A stretch of 64,000 nt of DNA. Source: Dyella solisilvae (lineage in GTDB: Bacteria > Pseudomonadota > Gammaproteobacteria > Xanthomonadales > Rhodanobacteraceae). A program made the translations under genes and the position numbers. Shown here piece after piece: positions 27,002-34,753 of this stretch (position 1 is the stretch's first letter; each line of letters opens with the position of its first letter). The notes beneath the pieces are model-generated. The model was not told where the DNA came from and made no database searches. It saw nothing but the letters and a program-made list of their open reading frames with translations. Location: assembly GCF_003351225.1 (NCBI RefSeq), contig NZ_QQSY01000003.1:186001-250000 (forward strand). Reading direction: 5' to 3'.

Positions 27002-27027
27002 GCTCGGCATCGGTCCGATGCCTGAGC
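27001..27027. terminator. Hairpin between repeat A and the GH30 gene
   Basis: TGCTC-GGCATCGG pairs with CCGATGCC-T-GAGCA across a one-base loop and one bulge. There is no T-tract, so it may act as an RNA structure or protein site rather than as an intrinsic terminator. Confidence 0.4.
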
Positions 27028-27155
27028 AACAGCGGACATGATGGACAGTACGTTTGGACTGCAGGAGACGACCCTGATTCGGAACTCGAACCCGCCCCTC
27101 GATTGGATGTGGAAGCCTCGGAGCTTCGCGATCAAGGTGACATGCAACATGATTG

Positions 27156-28730
27156 ATGGACCTTGCGCGCGCCATGGATGAGCGCAGGTCGGATTCCAAC
27201 CGGGCTCCCGCGGTCTTTGTCGCTTTGCTCATCCTGCTTACGGCGGCCGTCCTGTACGCGCCTCGTTTCGCGCACCCCAAGGTGGCGGCGAAAGTTACCG
27301 CTTCGGCGCAGGCGGTGACGCCTGCCGTGCAGGTCTGGCTGAGTACGGCGGATCGCCGGCTCAAGCTGGAGCCTCAGGCCGGCGCCGAGATGAGTGTCGG
27401 TAAATCGTTGCCCGCCGATGTGGTCATCGACCTGAGCAAGACATACCAAAGCATGGTGGGTTTCGGCGCGGCGATGACCGACTCATCGGCCTGGCTGCTG
27501 CAGAACAAACTGACCGACGCGCAACGCCACGCCTTGTTGCACGAACTGTATGGGCCGCCGCCGAGCCTCAACTTCAGTATGATGCGGCTGACCATCGGCG
27601 CCTCGGATTTTTCGTTGAAGCCGTACACCCTGGACGATGTTCCGTTCGGCCAGACTGATCCTCAATTGCAGCATTTCAACGTCACGCCCAACCTGCATGA
27701 CGTGATACCGGTTGTGCGCGAGGTCCTTTCCATCAACCCTGATCTGCGCATCATTGCGTCGCCGTGGAGCGCCCCTGCGTGGATGAAGACCAGTCAGAAC
27801 CTCATTGGCGGGGAACTGCTTGGGCAATACGAGAGCACGTATGCGGACTATCTCGTCAAATACCTCGACGCTTATCGTGGTTACGGCATCCCCATCTTCG
27901 CCTTGACCTTGCAGAATGAGCCGAGCTTCACGCCGGTTACCTATCCGGGCATGGAAATGGACGCGAACACCCGGGCTCGCGTGGTCGCGCAGTACCTCGG
28001 CCCGAAGTTGGCAGCCCGCAGCCCGAGAACGCAGATTCTGGAATGGGATCACAACTGGAACCACCCCACGCAGCCGTTGAGTGTGTTGGCCGATCCGGAT
28101 GCGGTGCGCTACATCGACGGTGTTGCCTGGCATTGCTACGAAGGCAGCCAATATGCGCAGGGCCGAGTGCATCGCGCTTATCCCCAAAAGGACGCCTACA
28201 TCACCGAGTGTTCCGGCGGCGATTGGGCGTCGAGCGCCAACGGCGAACTGCTGTGGTTTTCGCGAGACCTGCTGATCACGGGCATCCGGCAGTGGGCTCG
28301 CGGCGTCGTGTACTGGAACCTGGCGCTTGACGAGAAGCACGGTCCCCATTTCGGCGGCTGTGCCGCCTGCAAGGGCGTGATCACGATCGACTCGCAGACG
28401 GGTGCGGTGAGTCGCAACGACGAATACTACGCACTGGCGCATTTCAGTCGATTCGTCCAGCCGGGCGCCGTGAGGGTAGGGTCCTCTGAAACCGAGAAGG
28501 GCCTCGCCAACGTCGCGTTCCAGAATGCTTCCGATGGATCGATCGTGCTGGTCATGGTGAACAGCAATACGGAAGCGCGCCCCGTGTCCGTAGCGGAGGG
28601 GCAAACCCGTTTCGAATACACGATGCCGCCGCAGAGCGTGGCGACCTTCGTATGGAGCCCGGACCAGGCCGGCGCATGGATGAAGCGCGCCTTGCGGTGG
28701 CTGAACAGGGCGACGCCTGGGGCGCGTTGA
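27156..28730 (+). CDS. Glycoside hydrolase family 30 (glucosylceramidase-like)
   Basis: A 524-aa protein from ATG 27156 (TTG 27153 and ATG 27174 are alternatives; ribosome sites are weak). An N-terminal hydrophobic anchor (FVALLILLTAAVLYAP) indicates export. The TIM barrel opens with MVGFGAAMTDSSAWLL, as in GH30, and carries the acid/base E255 (LTLQNEPSF) and nucleophile E351 (AYITECSGG). The C-terminal beta-sandwich ends with ATFVWSP. GH30 enzymes cleave beta-glucosyl, beta-xylosyl or beta-1,6-glucan bonds; the specificity here is open. The repeat about 150 bases upstream may carry its promoter. Confidence 0.87.
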   Translation: MDLARAMDERRSDSNRAPAVFVALLILLTAAVLYAPRFAHPKVAAKVTASAQAVTPAVQVWLSTADRRLKLEPQAGAEMSVGKSLPADVVIDLSKTYQSMVGFGAAMTDSSAWLLQNKLTDAQRHALLHELYGPPPSLNFSMMRLTIGASDFSLKPYTLDDVPFGQTDPQLQHFNVTPNLHDVIPVVREVLSINPDLRIIASPWSAPAWMKTSQNLIGGELLGQYESTYADYLVKYLDAYRGYGIPIFALTLQNEPSFTPVTYPGMEMDANTRARVVAQYLGPKLAARSPRTQILEWDHNWNHPTQPLSVLADPDAVRYIDGVAWHCYEGSQYAQGRVHRAYPQKDAYITECSGGDWASSANGELLWFSRDLLITGIRQWARGVVYWNLALDEKHGPHFGGCAACKGVITIDSQTGAVSRNDEYYALAHFSRFVQPGAVRVGSSETEKGLANVAFQNASDGSIVLVMVNSNTEARPVSVAEGQTRFEYTMPPQSVATFVWSPDQAGAWMKRALRWLNRATPGAR

Positions 28731-28804
28731 TCCGTTGAGCGCGGCGTCATTTGCGGACCTGCGCGCTGGACGTATCCGGCGGCAAGGAGTGTCAAAATGG
28801 TCGT

Positions 28805-28881
28805 CAAAACAATCGGTTATCGCCCACCTTTTTGGATTTCCCGGCCCGGCCTTTGACAAGCAAAGTGTGTGCTGGAAGCAT
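28805..28881 (+). repeat. 76-base direct repeat, copy B (upstream of a 33-codon ORF)
   Basis: The counterpart of copy A, same strand, about 1.9 kb downstream and beyond the GH30 gene. It ends 63 bases before the start of a 33-codon ORF, so both copies stand directly upstream of a reading frame. Confidence 0.65.
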
Positions 28882-28944
28882 ACGCACCCATCTCTTCGCT
28901 CCCCCGAAGCAGACCTCATTCCGTCAAGCAGTCAGGGATTCAGC

Positions 28945-29046
28945 ATGACCGAACCTGCGCGGCACTTTCGCGAGATCATCGAAAACTTGCTACCGCTAGC
29001 GGTAGCCATGGTCGCGATTGGTCTCAAAATGTGGCTCTATTGGTGA
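28945..29046 (+). CDS. Possible 33-aa single-span membrane peptide
   Basis: An ATG seven bases after CAGGGA opens a 33-codon frame. The acidic/basic N-terminus (TEPARHFREIIE) is followed by one hydrophobic helix (LLPLAVAMVAIGLKMWLYW) and a stop. Size, ribosome site and helix suggest a genuine small membrane protein. It follows repeat copy B and is convergent with the DUF4239 gene. The family is not recognised. Confidence 0.45.
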   Translation: MTEPARHFREIIENLLPLAVAMVAIGLKMWLYW

Positions 29047-29123
29047 CCGCAGCAATGCCGGCAAGGCTTGCTTGCGACCCAAATCGAACCATATCGCTCA
29101 GCCCACCGTATCTCTCCTTGGTG

Positions 29124-29885
29124 TCAATGGCCGAGCTGGCCTAATGCTGCGCGCATGGGCGCCACTGGCACCCGAATCATTCCGCCAAGCGGCGTGTCCA
29201 ATTCCGTGATGACGAAGATCGCTCCGGCGGAGGACAGCGCGCACAGGAAAAAGAAGAACAACACGGTGCCGTTGTTTGGCGCGAACAGGCCAAACGTGCC
29301 AAAGATCACGCACAGCCAGGCCGCCAGTACGACCAGCAGCGCCATGGGAATGCTGCCGTGCTTTTGGAGTAGCGCCGACCAGCGAACCGCGAAGACTTCT
29401 TCAAAGATCTCTTGCGCGCGAGGCAGCAGCTGCCGTTGGTCCTCGTTGGCCGGATGCAGAGCGTCCAACTCATGTTGAAAATCGTTGATATGGCCCAGGA
29501 CCGCTGGACTGTCGATGGCGTGGCGATTCGTTGCGTCATCGGAGCCGATCAGGTCAACCCAAGTGCCATACTTGTGCTTGAGCGATGCCCTCAAGCTTGA
29601 CGTCTCGGGCCCGTAGGAAGCCAAGGTGCGGTCGAGCTTCAAGACGTTGACGGCGTTGTGTTGGAAGTCCTGGCAGACCGTGTCGAAAGTTGTCTTGGCC
29701 GACGAGATGAGAAGGCCGAGCACCAGGGCGGCGAGCGTCGCAATCAGGCCGGCAGCGAGTTTGATTGCCGTGGCCGAGTCTTCGTCCACATGGTGTCCCG
29801 GCAAGCGCGTGCGCGCATACATGCCAAGCAAAGCGCAACCAAAGACGCTGATAAAAACCAGAGCGGAGAACAGGAGATGATTCAT
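29124..29885 (-). CDS. DUF4239 (bestrophin-like) membrane protein
   Basis: A 253-aa protein (start MNHLLFSAL at 29885; a further in-frame Met lies 14 codons upstream). Two N-terminal transmembrane helices (LVFISVFGCALLGMYA and LIATLAALVLGLLISSA) precede a soluble helical domain, and two C-terminal helices (ALLVVLAAWLCVIFGTFGLF and VLFFFFLCALSSAGAIFVI) follow. The TLAALVLGLLISSAK block is diagnostic for DUF4239. These are bestrophin-related proteins of unproven transport function. A 37-aa ORF lies 185 bases upstream on the same strand. Confidence 0.85.
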   Translation of the reverse strand: MNHLLFSALVFISVFGCALLGMYARTRLPGHHVDEDSATAIKLAAGLIATLAALVLGLLISSAKTTFDTVCQDFQHNAVNVLKLDRTLASYGPETSSLRASLKHKYGTWVDLIGSDDATNRHAIDSPAVLGHINDFQHELDALHPANEDQRQLLPRAQEIFEEVFAVRWSALLQKHGSIPMALLVVLAAWLCVIFGTFGLFAPNNGTVLFFFFLCALSSAGAIFVITELDTPLGGMIRVPVAPMRAALGQLGH

Positions 29886-29927
29886 CGTCGTGCCCGGGCC
29901 GCTGCACTGGCCCGTCATTTCATTCAT

Positions 29928-30431
29928 TGGTACGCAAGGACGCTCAGTCGTGGCCGCGCCGCAGGTGTCGGTTTACTATCGCGCGGCGCGAAGTCGTGCA
30001 TGACGGACCTCGGTCTCGCGGTCGGCCATCGTTGGTAGCAGGGAAGGGCGCACCGATACGGCGAGCGCGTTTAATGTTCTTCTGAAGCCCGCACTGGGCG
30101 GGACGGTTCTGACTCTTCGAAAAAGGCGATCGACGTCGACACGAGTAACGCGAAAGCAATCGGCAGCAATGGAATTAGTACCACAGGACTCTCCTCTCGA
30201 GTGCGCTATCTGTTGAAAGCGGCGCACCTTCGCCGATGACGCGTGAAGATCATGGCAACAGCGTCTCTTGTGGAGCGAGAAGCGCAACGTTCAGCGTTTT
30301 CCGCGCCACCGAGACCGGCATATTGCCGCAGGCAGAGTGCCGCCAAGCCACCAGTCGGAAGTACTCCAACGGCAGGAGTGTCCGCTGCCAACCCCAGTCC
30401 GACGCAAATTTAACGGGTCGGCGGGCTTCGC
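29928..30431. other. Region between DUF4239 and STAS genes
   Basis: Holds only the 37-codon ORF at 30071-30184. Nothing else is supported in about 500 bases. A degenerate relative of the window's palindromic repeat (ATGACGGACCTCGG) occurs near 29999-30013. Confidence 0.45.
30071..30184 (-). CDS. Small 37-aa membrane protein (GTG start)
   Basis: A GTG four bases after AGGAGAG opens a 37-codon frame. It consists of a hydrophobic helix (LIPLLPIAFALLVSTSIAFF) followed by a charged tail (EESEPSRPVRASEEH). The near-ideal ribosome site and clean helix-plus-tail layout support a real small protein. It precedes the DUF4239 gene on the same strand and might be co-transcribed. No family recognised. Confidence 0.55.
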   Translation of the reverse strand: MVLIPLLPIAFALLVSTSIAFFEESEPSRPVRASEEH

Positions 30432-30827
30432 TCAGGAACCGCCGGGGAGCCCCTGGCCGGTCATTCGTCGCTGCATGTGATCGAGATAGTCATCAAGTTC
30501 CTGCAAGCTGGCGAAGACCTCGTTGACCGGAACGGCTTTCACGATGTCGAACACCTTTCGCACCTGCGGCTGGAGATTGAGGAGCAGGGTATGGCCGCCG
30601 CGTGCACGCGTGCTCCTGCGGATCTTGGCGATGCTTCGCAGGCCGGCGCTACTGATGTAGTCCAGCCCGGACAGGTCCAGTACCACTGTGCCGCCCTCGG
30701 CAATGCGAGGTAGCACGTCGAGCATGGCGAGATCGAAGTCATTGAATGTCTGGGCGTCGAGCCGTCCATGCAGACGCAGGGTTATCCGGTTGGGCGACTC
30801 ACCTTCAGTGTTCAGGTTGAACGTCAT
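30432..30827 (-). CDS. STAS-domain anti-sigma factor antagonist
   Basis: A 131-aa protein. The STAS fold runs from ITLRLHGRLDAQTFNDFD through VVLDLSGLDYISSAGLRSI, with phosphorylatable S59/S60, to the TLLLNLQPQVRKVFDIV block. Its start overlaps the 3' end of the upstream phosphatase gene by 23 bases, so the two are translated together. In known partner-switching modules the STAS protein is phosphorylated by an anti-sigma-type ATPase and dephosphorylated by a SpoIIE phosphatase. Both activities appear in the neighbouring fusion protein. Confidence 0.92.
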   Translation of the reverse strand: MTFNLNTEGESPNRITLRLHGRLDAQTFNDFDLAMLDVLPRIAEGGTVVLDLSGLDYISSAGLRSIAKIRRSTRARGGHTLLLNLQPQVRKVFDIVKAVPVNEVFASLQELDDYLDHMQRRMTGQGLPGGS

Positions 30828-33141
30828 GGTCAGGCTCCGTGCTCACGGGGTGGAGGAAGCGCAGTTGCAGGTGATTGCCCTGATCGTCATGGCTGTAGCT
30901 GAGTTCGCTCGCCATGGCGCGTACCAGATGGATGCCGAGACCGCCGACATCTTCCGCATCAGCGAGGTCACCGGTGAGGGTTGGCATGGGTATCTGCAGT
31001 GGATCGAAGGGTTGCCCGTCATGGTGCAGCTCGATCAGCACGGCATCCTCCCCCAGGTGCATGTGCAGGTCGATTGTGCGGTCCGTGCTTCCGGCGTGAC
31101 CGTGCTGCACCATGTTGACCATGAGTTCTTCCAGCACCAGACGGACGTCCTCCCGCACGGCGGGCGTGACGCCGTGGGCGCATAGCGCTGCGTCACAGCG
31201 CTCCAGCGCATCGAAGACTTCGTCCATCGAGGCTTTGATGCTCATGTCCAGCATGGGGGCATTCCTGTTGGCCAGGGCATGATGCCAGTTCAGTGCGAGG
31301 ACGGTGATGTCGTCGGCCTGTCCGGCGCCGTCGGTGAAGCGGTCCACTTCGGCCAGCAACCCGGCCGCAAGGTCGGCGGCGGAGCGTGACGGGGATCGCT
31401 GAAGGCAGTCCAACATGCGCTCGGCGCCAAACATTCGCTCGGCCCTGTCGGTCGCTTCGGTAATGCCATCCGTGTAGAGCAGCAGGGTCTGGCCGGGTTG
31501 CAACCGCAGGGTTCGGGTCGGGTAGTGCGCCTCATCGTCCAGCCCGAGCGCGGCTCCGGTTTCGAACTCGATGAACCGGGCGGCATCCGTGTCGCAAAGC
31601 ACGGGAGGTTCGTGTCCGGCGCTGGCCATGACCAGCTCACCGGTGAACGTGTCGAGCATGCCGCACAAGAGACTCACGAACATGCAGCTGTCGTTGTTGC
31701 GACACAGCTCAAGGTTGAGCATCGACAACAGGTTCTGTGGCGACTGCGCCTTCGGCGCCAACGCCTTTGCGAGCGTGATAGTGCGTGCCATGAACAATGC
31801 TGCAGGAATGCCTTTGTCTGAGACGTCGCCGACCATCACGCAAAAGCGTCGCTGGTTGAGCATGAAGTAGCTGTAGAGGTCGCCGCCAACGGCGCGTGCG
31901 GGTCGAAGCAATGCGTGCAGCTCGAAGTTTTCGCAGTGTGCATCCAGGTAGTGCTGTCCCGGCAAAAGCGCCGTCTGGATCTGGTGGGCAATGTCCAGTT
32001 CACTGGCGAGACGTTGTTGCTCCTTCGCGTTGCGGGTCAACGTCTCGATGTGCAGCGCCAGTTCCGTGCGCATGCGATCGAAGGCATGCGTGAGTCGGCC
32101 AACTTCATCGGGATAACGAACCGCTGGCAATTCGAAATTGAGCGCACCGCGCGCAACGTACTCGGCACGCGAAGCGAGGGTGCCAAGCGGGGCGAGGGTG
32201 CGCCGCGCCACCGCGAGCGTGACCGCCGCCAATGCCAGGAGGGCGAGCAATCCAAGCAACAGTACGCGTACGAACGCCTGCCGCACACCGGCGTAGATCA
32301 TCGCCTCCGGCATGGCCAGGCCGAAGCTCCATCGCGTCCCTTCGATGGGGGCGAGGTAGATCCACACAGCCTTGCCGCCAGCTTGCGGGTTCTGTGCAAC
32401 GGCCAGCCGCACCCGAACAGCCTCGTGACGGGCCAGTGCCTGCAAAAGGTCGGGCTGGCCGCGCTGGCCCACCATGGACGGGTTGTCGTGTGCGAGATAA
32501 GCGCCGCCGTCGTCCAGCACAAATGCATAAGCGCCCGCGGGCTTGATAAGTGCCTTCAGGACACGGCCTAGCCAGTCCAGGGATACGTCGGCATTGATCA
32601 GGCCTATCGTGTGGCCATCCCTTTGGATGGGGGCCGAGTAGTTGACCAGTTCGCGCTTGCGCGATTGCGAATAGAAGTGCCGCTGCCAGCATCCCTGCGT
32701 GCAACGCAGTCCCGTGAGAAACCAGTTTTTGTCCCAGTAGGGGTTGTCGTCCTTGCGCAAGTCGCGCCAACCCAGCGAGCCGTCGTCCTGGCGATTGATA
32801 AAGGGGGAGGTGGGCGCGTTGTCCTTGGCAGGGACGAAAGCGGCTGCCAGTCCGGATAGATCAGCATTCCTTTCCAGCGCGTCACGCAGGATGGCCTCGA
32901 TCCCTTCCGGACGAGAGCCGACCACCGAGGCCAGGGTTTGAGCGGTGTCGGCTACGCGTGCCAGCCGCTGCTCGATCCGGTTGCCTGCTTCATTGGCGAG
33001 CGCCGTCGCTTCACCATGGGCCTGTTCCAGGATCTGCTCGCCGACCCGGTAAAACAGCACACTGCCGGCGATGGCCAACACCGCCACGGAGCCGACCAGA
33101 ACCCATAGAGACAGCCGCGAAGCGATGCTGCGCAAAACCAT
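30805..33141 (-). CDS. Membrane sensor fused to SpoIIE phosphatase and HATPase (RsbU/RsbW-like)
   Basis: A 778-aa protein starting at ATG 33141, with AGGGGG six bases upstream; the frame extends 35 codons further without a ribosome site. Order of parts: transmembrane helix (about 10-30), periplasmic dCache-like sensor (about 35-290), second transmembrane helix (about 300-322), HAMP (about 323-375), PP2C/SpoIIE phosphatase (about 400-610; FYSYFMLNQRRFCVMVGDVSDKG and YTDGITEATD) and a C-terminal HATPase_c_2 domain (about 640-765; LVLEELMVNMVQHG, GGLGIHLVRAM). The phosphatase should act on the STAS protein encoded next. The ATPase may be its kinase. The controlled target is unknown. Confidence 0.93.
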   Translation of the reverse strand: MVLRSIASRLSLWVLVGSVAVLAIAGSVLFYRVGEQILEQAHGEATALANEAGNRIEQRLARVADTAQTLASVVGSRPEGIEAILRDALERNADLSGLAAAFVPAKDNAPTSPFINRQDDGSLGWRDLRKDDNPYWDKNWFLTGLRCTQGCWQRHFYSQSRKRELVNYSAPIQRDGHTIGLINADVSLDWLGRVLKALIKPAGAYAFVLDDGGAYLAHDNPSMVGQRGQPDLLQALARHEAVRVRLAVAQNPQAGGKAVWIYLAPIEGTRWSFGLAMPEAMIYAGVRQAFVRVLLLGLLALLALAAVTLAVARRTLAPLGTLASRAEYVARGALNFELPAVRYPDEVGRLTHAFDRMRTELALHIETLTRNAKEQQRLASELDIAHQIQTALLPGQHYLDAHCENFELHALLRPARAVGGDLYSYFMLNQRRFCVMVGDVSDKGIPAALFMARTITLAKALAPKAQSPQNLLSMLNLELCRNNDSCMFVSLLCGMLDTFTGELVMASAGHEPPVLCDTDAARFIEFETGAALGLDDEAHYPTRTLRLQPGQTLLLYTDGITEATDRAERMFGAERMLDCLQRSPSRSAADLAAGLLAEVDRFTDGAGQADDITVLALNWHHALANRNAPMLDMSIKASMDEVFDALERCDAALCAHGVTPAVREDVRLVLEELMVNMVQHGHAGSTDRTIDLHMHLGEDAVLIELHHDGQPFDPLQIPMPTLTGDLADAEDVGGLGIHLVRAMASELSYSHDDQGNHLQLRFLHPVSTEPDHDVQPEH

Positions 33142-33392
33142 GGCGAGCCCCCTGTCGACTCGGCCATTGAGCCATGCGTAGTCCAGCTTCGGCAAGTCAG
33201 CCGAACGGCTGTTTGTGGACTGTGCCGCACTTGGCGTCACGTCCATTTTTTGTCGTTACCGAGCGCGCAGGCAGGATCGGTCCAAAGAGCAAATTCGTGT
33301 TCCATGCCGTTACGCCGCCTTCACAAGAATGCAAGCTGGCAGCCAGCGCCGACGGCATGCCAGGTTGCCATGCAGGGAGGGCGGCGCTGCGA

Positions 33393-34064
33393 TCAACCGC
33401 TCCGGCCTGCGCCGCGACCAGCCAGTGCCGTTGCGCCAAACCGCTCTGCTTGTTTGAGGAGGTCTTGTGCCGAACGTGCGCGTGTTGCCTCCGACAGTCG
33501 AGCCCGGTGACTCTCTACTGTTCGGCGCGAGAGACCGAGCGCATCGGCAATCTGTTGGCTACTCATGCGTGCACCCAATAGATCGAGAATCTGCTGTTGC
33601 CTCTGCGTGAGGCCGCGACGTCCCGCCCTCTCGATTTCAAGCGACTCGTCTGCCCATCGTGGGGAAATGTATGTCCTACCCTTGAGCACGCGATCCACTG
33701 CCGTACGAAGTCCCGCCAGCCCATCGCTCTTTGGGACGTATGCCTTGGCGCCGGCCGCCATGGCGTGGCGCATGCTCGCTCGATCAGTCATCGACGAGAA
33801 GAACACAAAAGGCACGGTGGAACCGGCTTTTTGCACCCGGCGCAAGACTTCGATGCCGTCTGCTCCCCCCAGGTTGATGTCAGTGGCTACCACGTCGGGC
33901 TTCATTCGAAGTACGAGACTGAAGAGTTCGCGGCCATTCCTCACACAACCGACGATCTGAAAATGCTTTGCCAGCGCGACTGAAATTCCTTCGGCCTCCA
34001 TGAGGCGTTGATCAGCAATCAGAAGTCGAGGTGGCTGCAACATCTCCTGCTGCGACGAATCCAT
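33393..34064 (-). CDS. NarL/LuxR-type response regulator
   Basis: A 223-aa protein from ATG 34064 (GGGGG just upstream; ATG 34079 is possible but has no ribosome site). The receiver keeps the phosphoacceptor D62 (VVATDINLGGADG), FVFFSSMTD and K in AYVPKSDGL. The helix-turn-helix is LTQRQQQILDLLGARMSSQQIADALGLSRRTVESH. It is related to the regulator at 23.1 kb in both domains. It follows the second 124-aa family gene by 66 bases on the same strand, so these two probably form an operon. No dedicated kinase is adjacent. Confidence 0.9.
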   Translation of the reverse strand: MDSSQQEMLQPPRLLIADQRLMEAEGISVALAKHFQIVGCVRNGRELFSLVLRMKPDVVATDINLGGADGIEVLRRVQKAGSTVPFVFFSSMTDRASMRHAMAAGAKAYVPKSDGLAGLRTAVDRVLKGRTYISPRWADESLEIERAGRRGLTQRQQQILDLLGARMSSQQIADALGLSRRTVESHRARLSEATRARSAQDLLKQAERFGATALAGRGAGRSG

Positions 34065-34130
34065 GGATCCCCCAGTCATAAGTTGCTGTTCAATTTGGTG
34101 TTGTAAGCAGGCGCTTCTAGCCGGGCATGC

Positions 34131-34505
34131 CTATAGATAGATCACCTCTTCCACGTGGCTGAGGCAGTCGACGGCATGGTTGGCCGTGTGGCGAACGATC
34201 TTGGCCAGGTAAGCGCCATCACGTGGGGTGGACGTGTACGTCAACACCAAGCCTGAGAACTGGGCAATCGCCGCCAGGTCGGAGTGGGCTTGAAACGACC
34301 TGTGCGCCAGATCCGGGGACAATGTGTCGGCGTATGTGGTGAGGAAAACCTTGAGGCGTGCCGCGGCATCGTTCGCGGCGGCTAATACTGAAGTGGCCAA
34401 AGGCCTCGGGAAGCTTCCTTCGGTCTCCGCCTCAAGGGCTAATTCTGCGCAGGCCCGCGCCACGGCCAGCGCGTTCGTAACCGGATGCGTTCGCTCGGTC
34501 TGCAT
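34131..34505 (-). CDS. 124-aa paralogous family protein, copy 2
   Basis: Exactly 124 aa, starting MQTERTHPV. By eye about 80% identical to copy 4 at 44.5 kb and more distant from copies 1 and 3. It has the shared VARACAE, LAAIAQ and HTANHAV-x-x-L-x-HVEE blocks. No Cys pair, signal or transmembrane helix suggests an enzyme or membrane role. GGGGGAG precedes the ATG. The gene directly downstream is a NarL-type regulator, mirroring the pairing at copy 1. Function unknown. Confidence 0.8.
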   Translation of the reverse strand: MQTERTHPVTNALAVARACAELALEAETEGSFPRPLATSVLAAANDAAARLKVFLTTYADTLSPDLAHRSFQAHSDLAAIAQFSGLVLTYTSTPRDGAYLAKIVRHTANHAVDCLSHVEEVIYL

Positions 34506-34550
34506 TGCTCCCCCGTTTCCCGCAAAAAGATTTGCGTAACGCGACAAGCG

Positions 34551-34576
34551 TCACAAGCTATACAAAAGGATGGGTA
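34551..34576 (-). promoter_or_regulatory. Conserved upstream element of the 124-aa family, copy 2
   Basis: Minus-strand CCATCCTTTTGTATAGCTTGTGA, 46 bases before the start codon. The downstream TTGCGGGA and the G-rich ribosome site are also shared with copy 4. Confidence 0.6.
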
Positions 34577-34753
34577 GGAGTACGCGGCGCGCGCCCGCGT
34601 AACTTCGCCCTTCCGGCAGGGACGGCACATCCGGCGACATCCGCATTCCGTCCAGGCCGCTTGCCTGATTTCAGGCGGGATAGTCGAGTGGGATCGTGTG
34701 GTTTGATGGGTCCCAGAGCAACTGCGAAATTACTGAGTACAGGCTCAGCAAAA

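Larger units (their letters stand above)
26658..27155. other. Intergenic region upstream of the GH30 gene
   Basis: No convincing gene in about 500 bases. It contains one copy of a 76-base repeat (26926-27001) and, directly after it, a strong hairpin. The rest shows nothing I can name. Confidence 0.5.

Noticed and set aside
26654-27025. 123-codon plus-strand frame after the phospholipase D gene
   Set aside because: It runs through the duplicated 76-base element and the hairpin; composition is not protein-like.
29976-30287. 103-codon minus-strand frame overlapping the 37-aa gene
   Set aside because: Arg-rich with no ribosome site; the 37-codon frame in another phase has a strong site and a clear hydrophobic helix.
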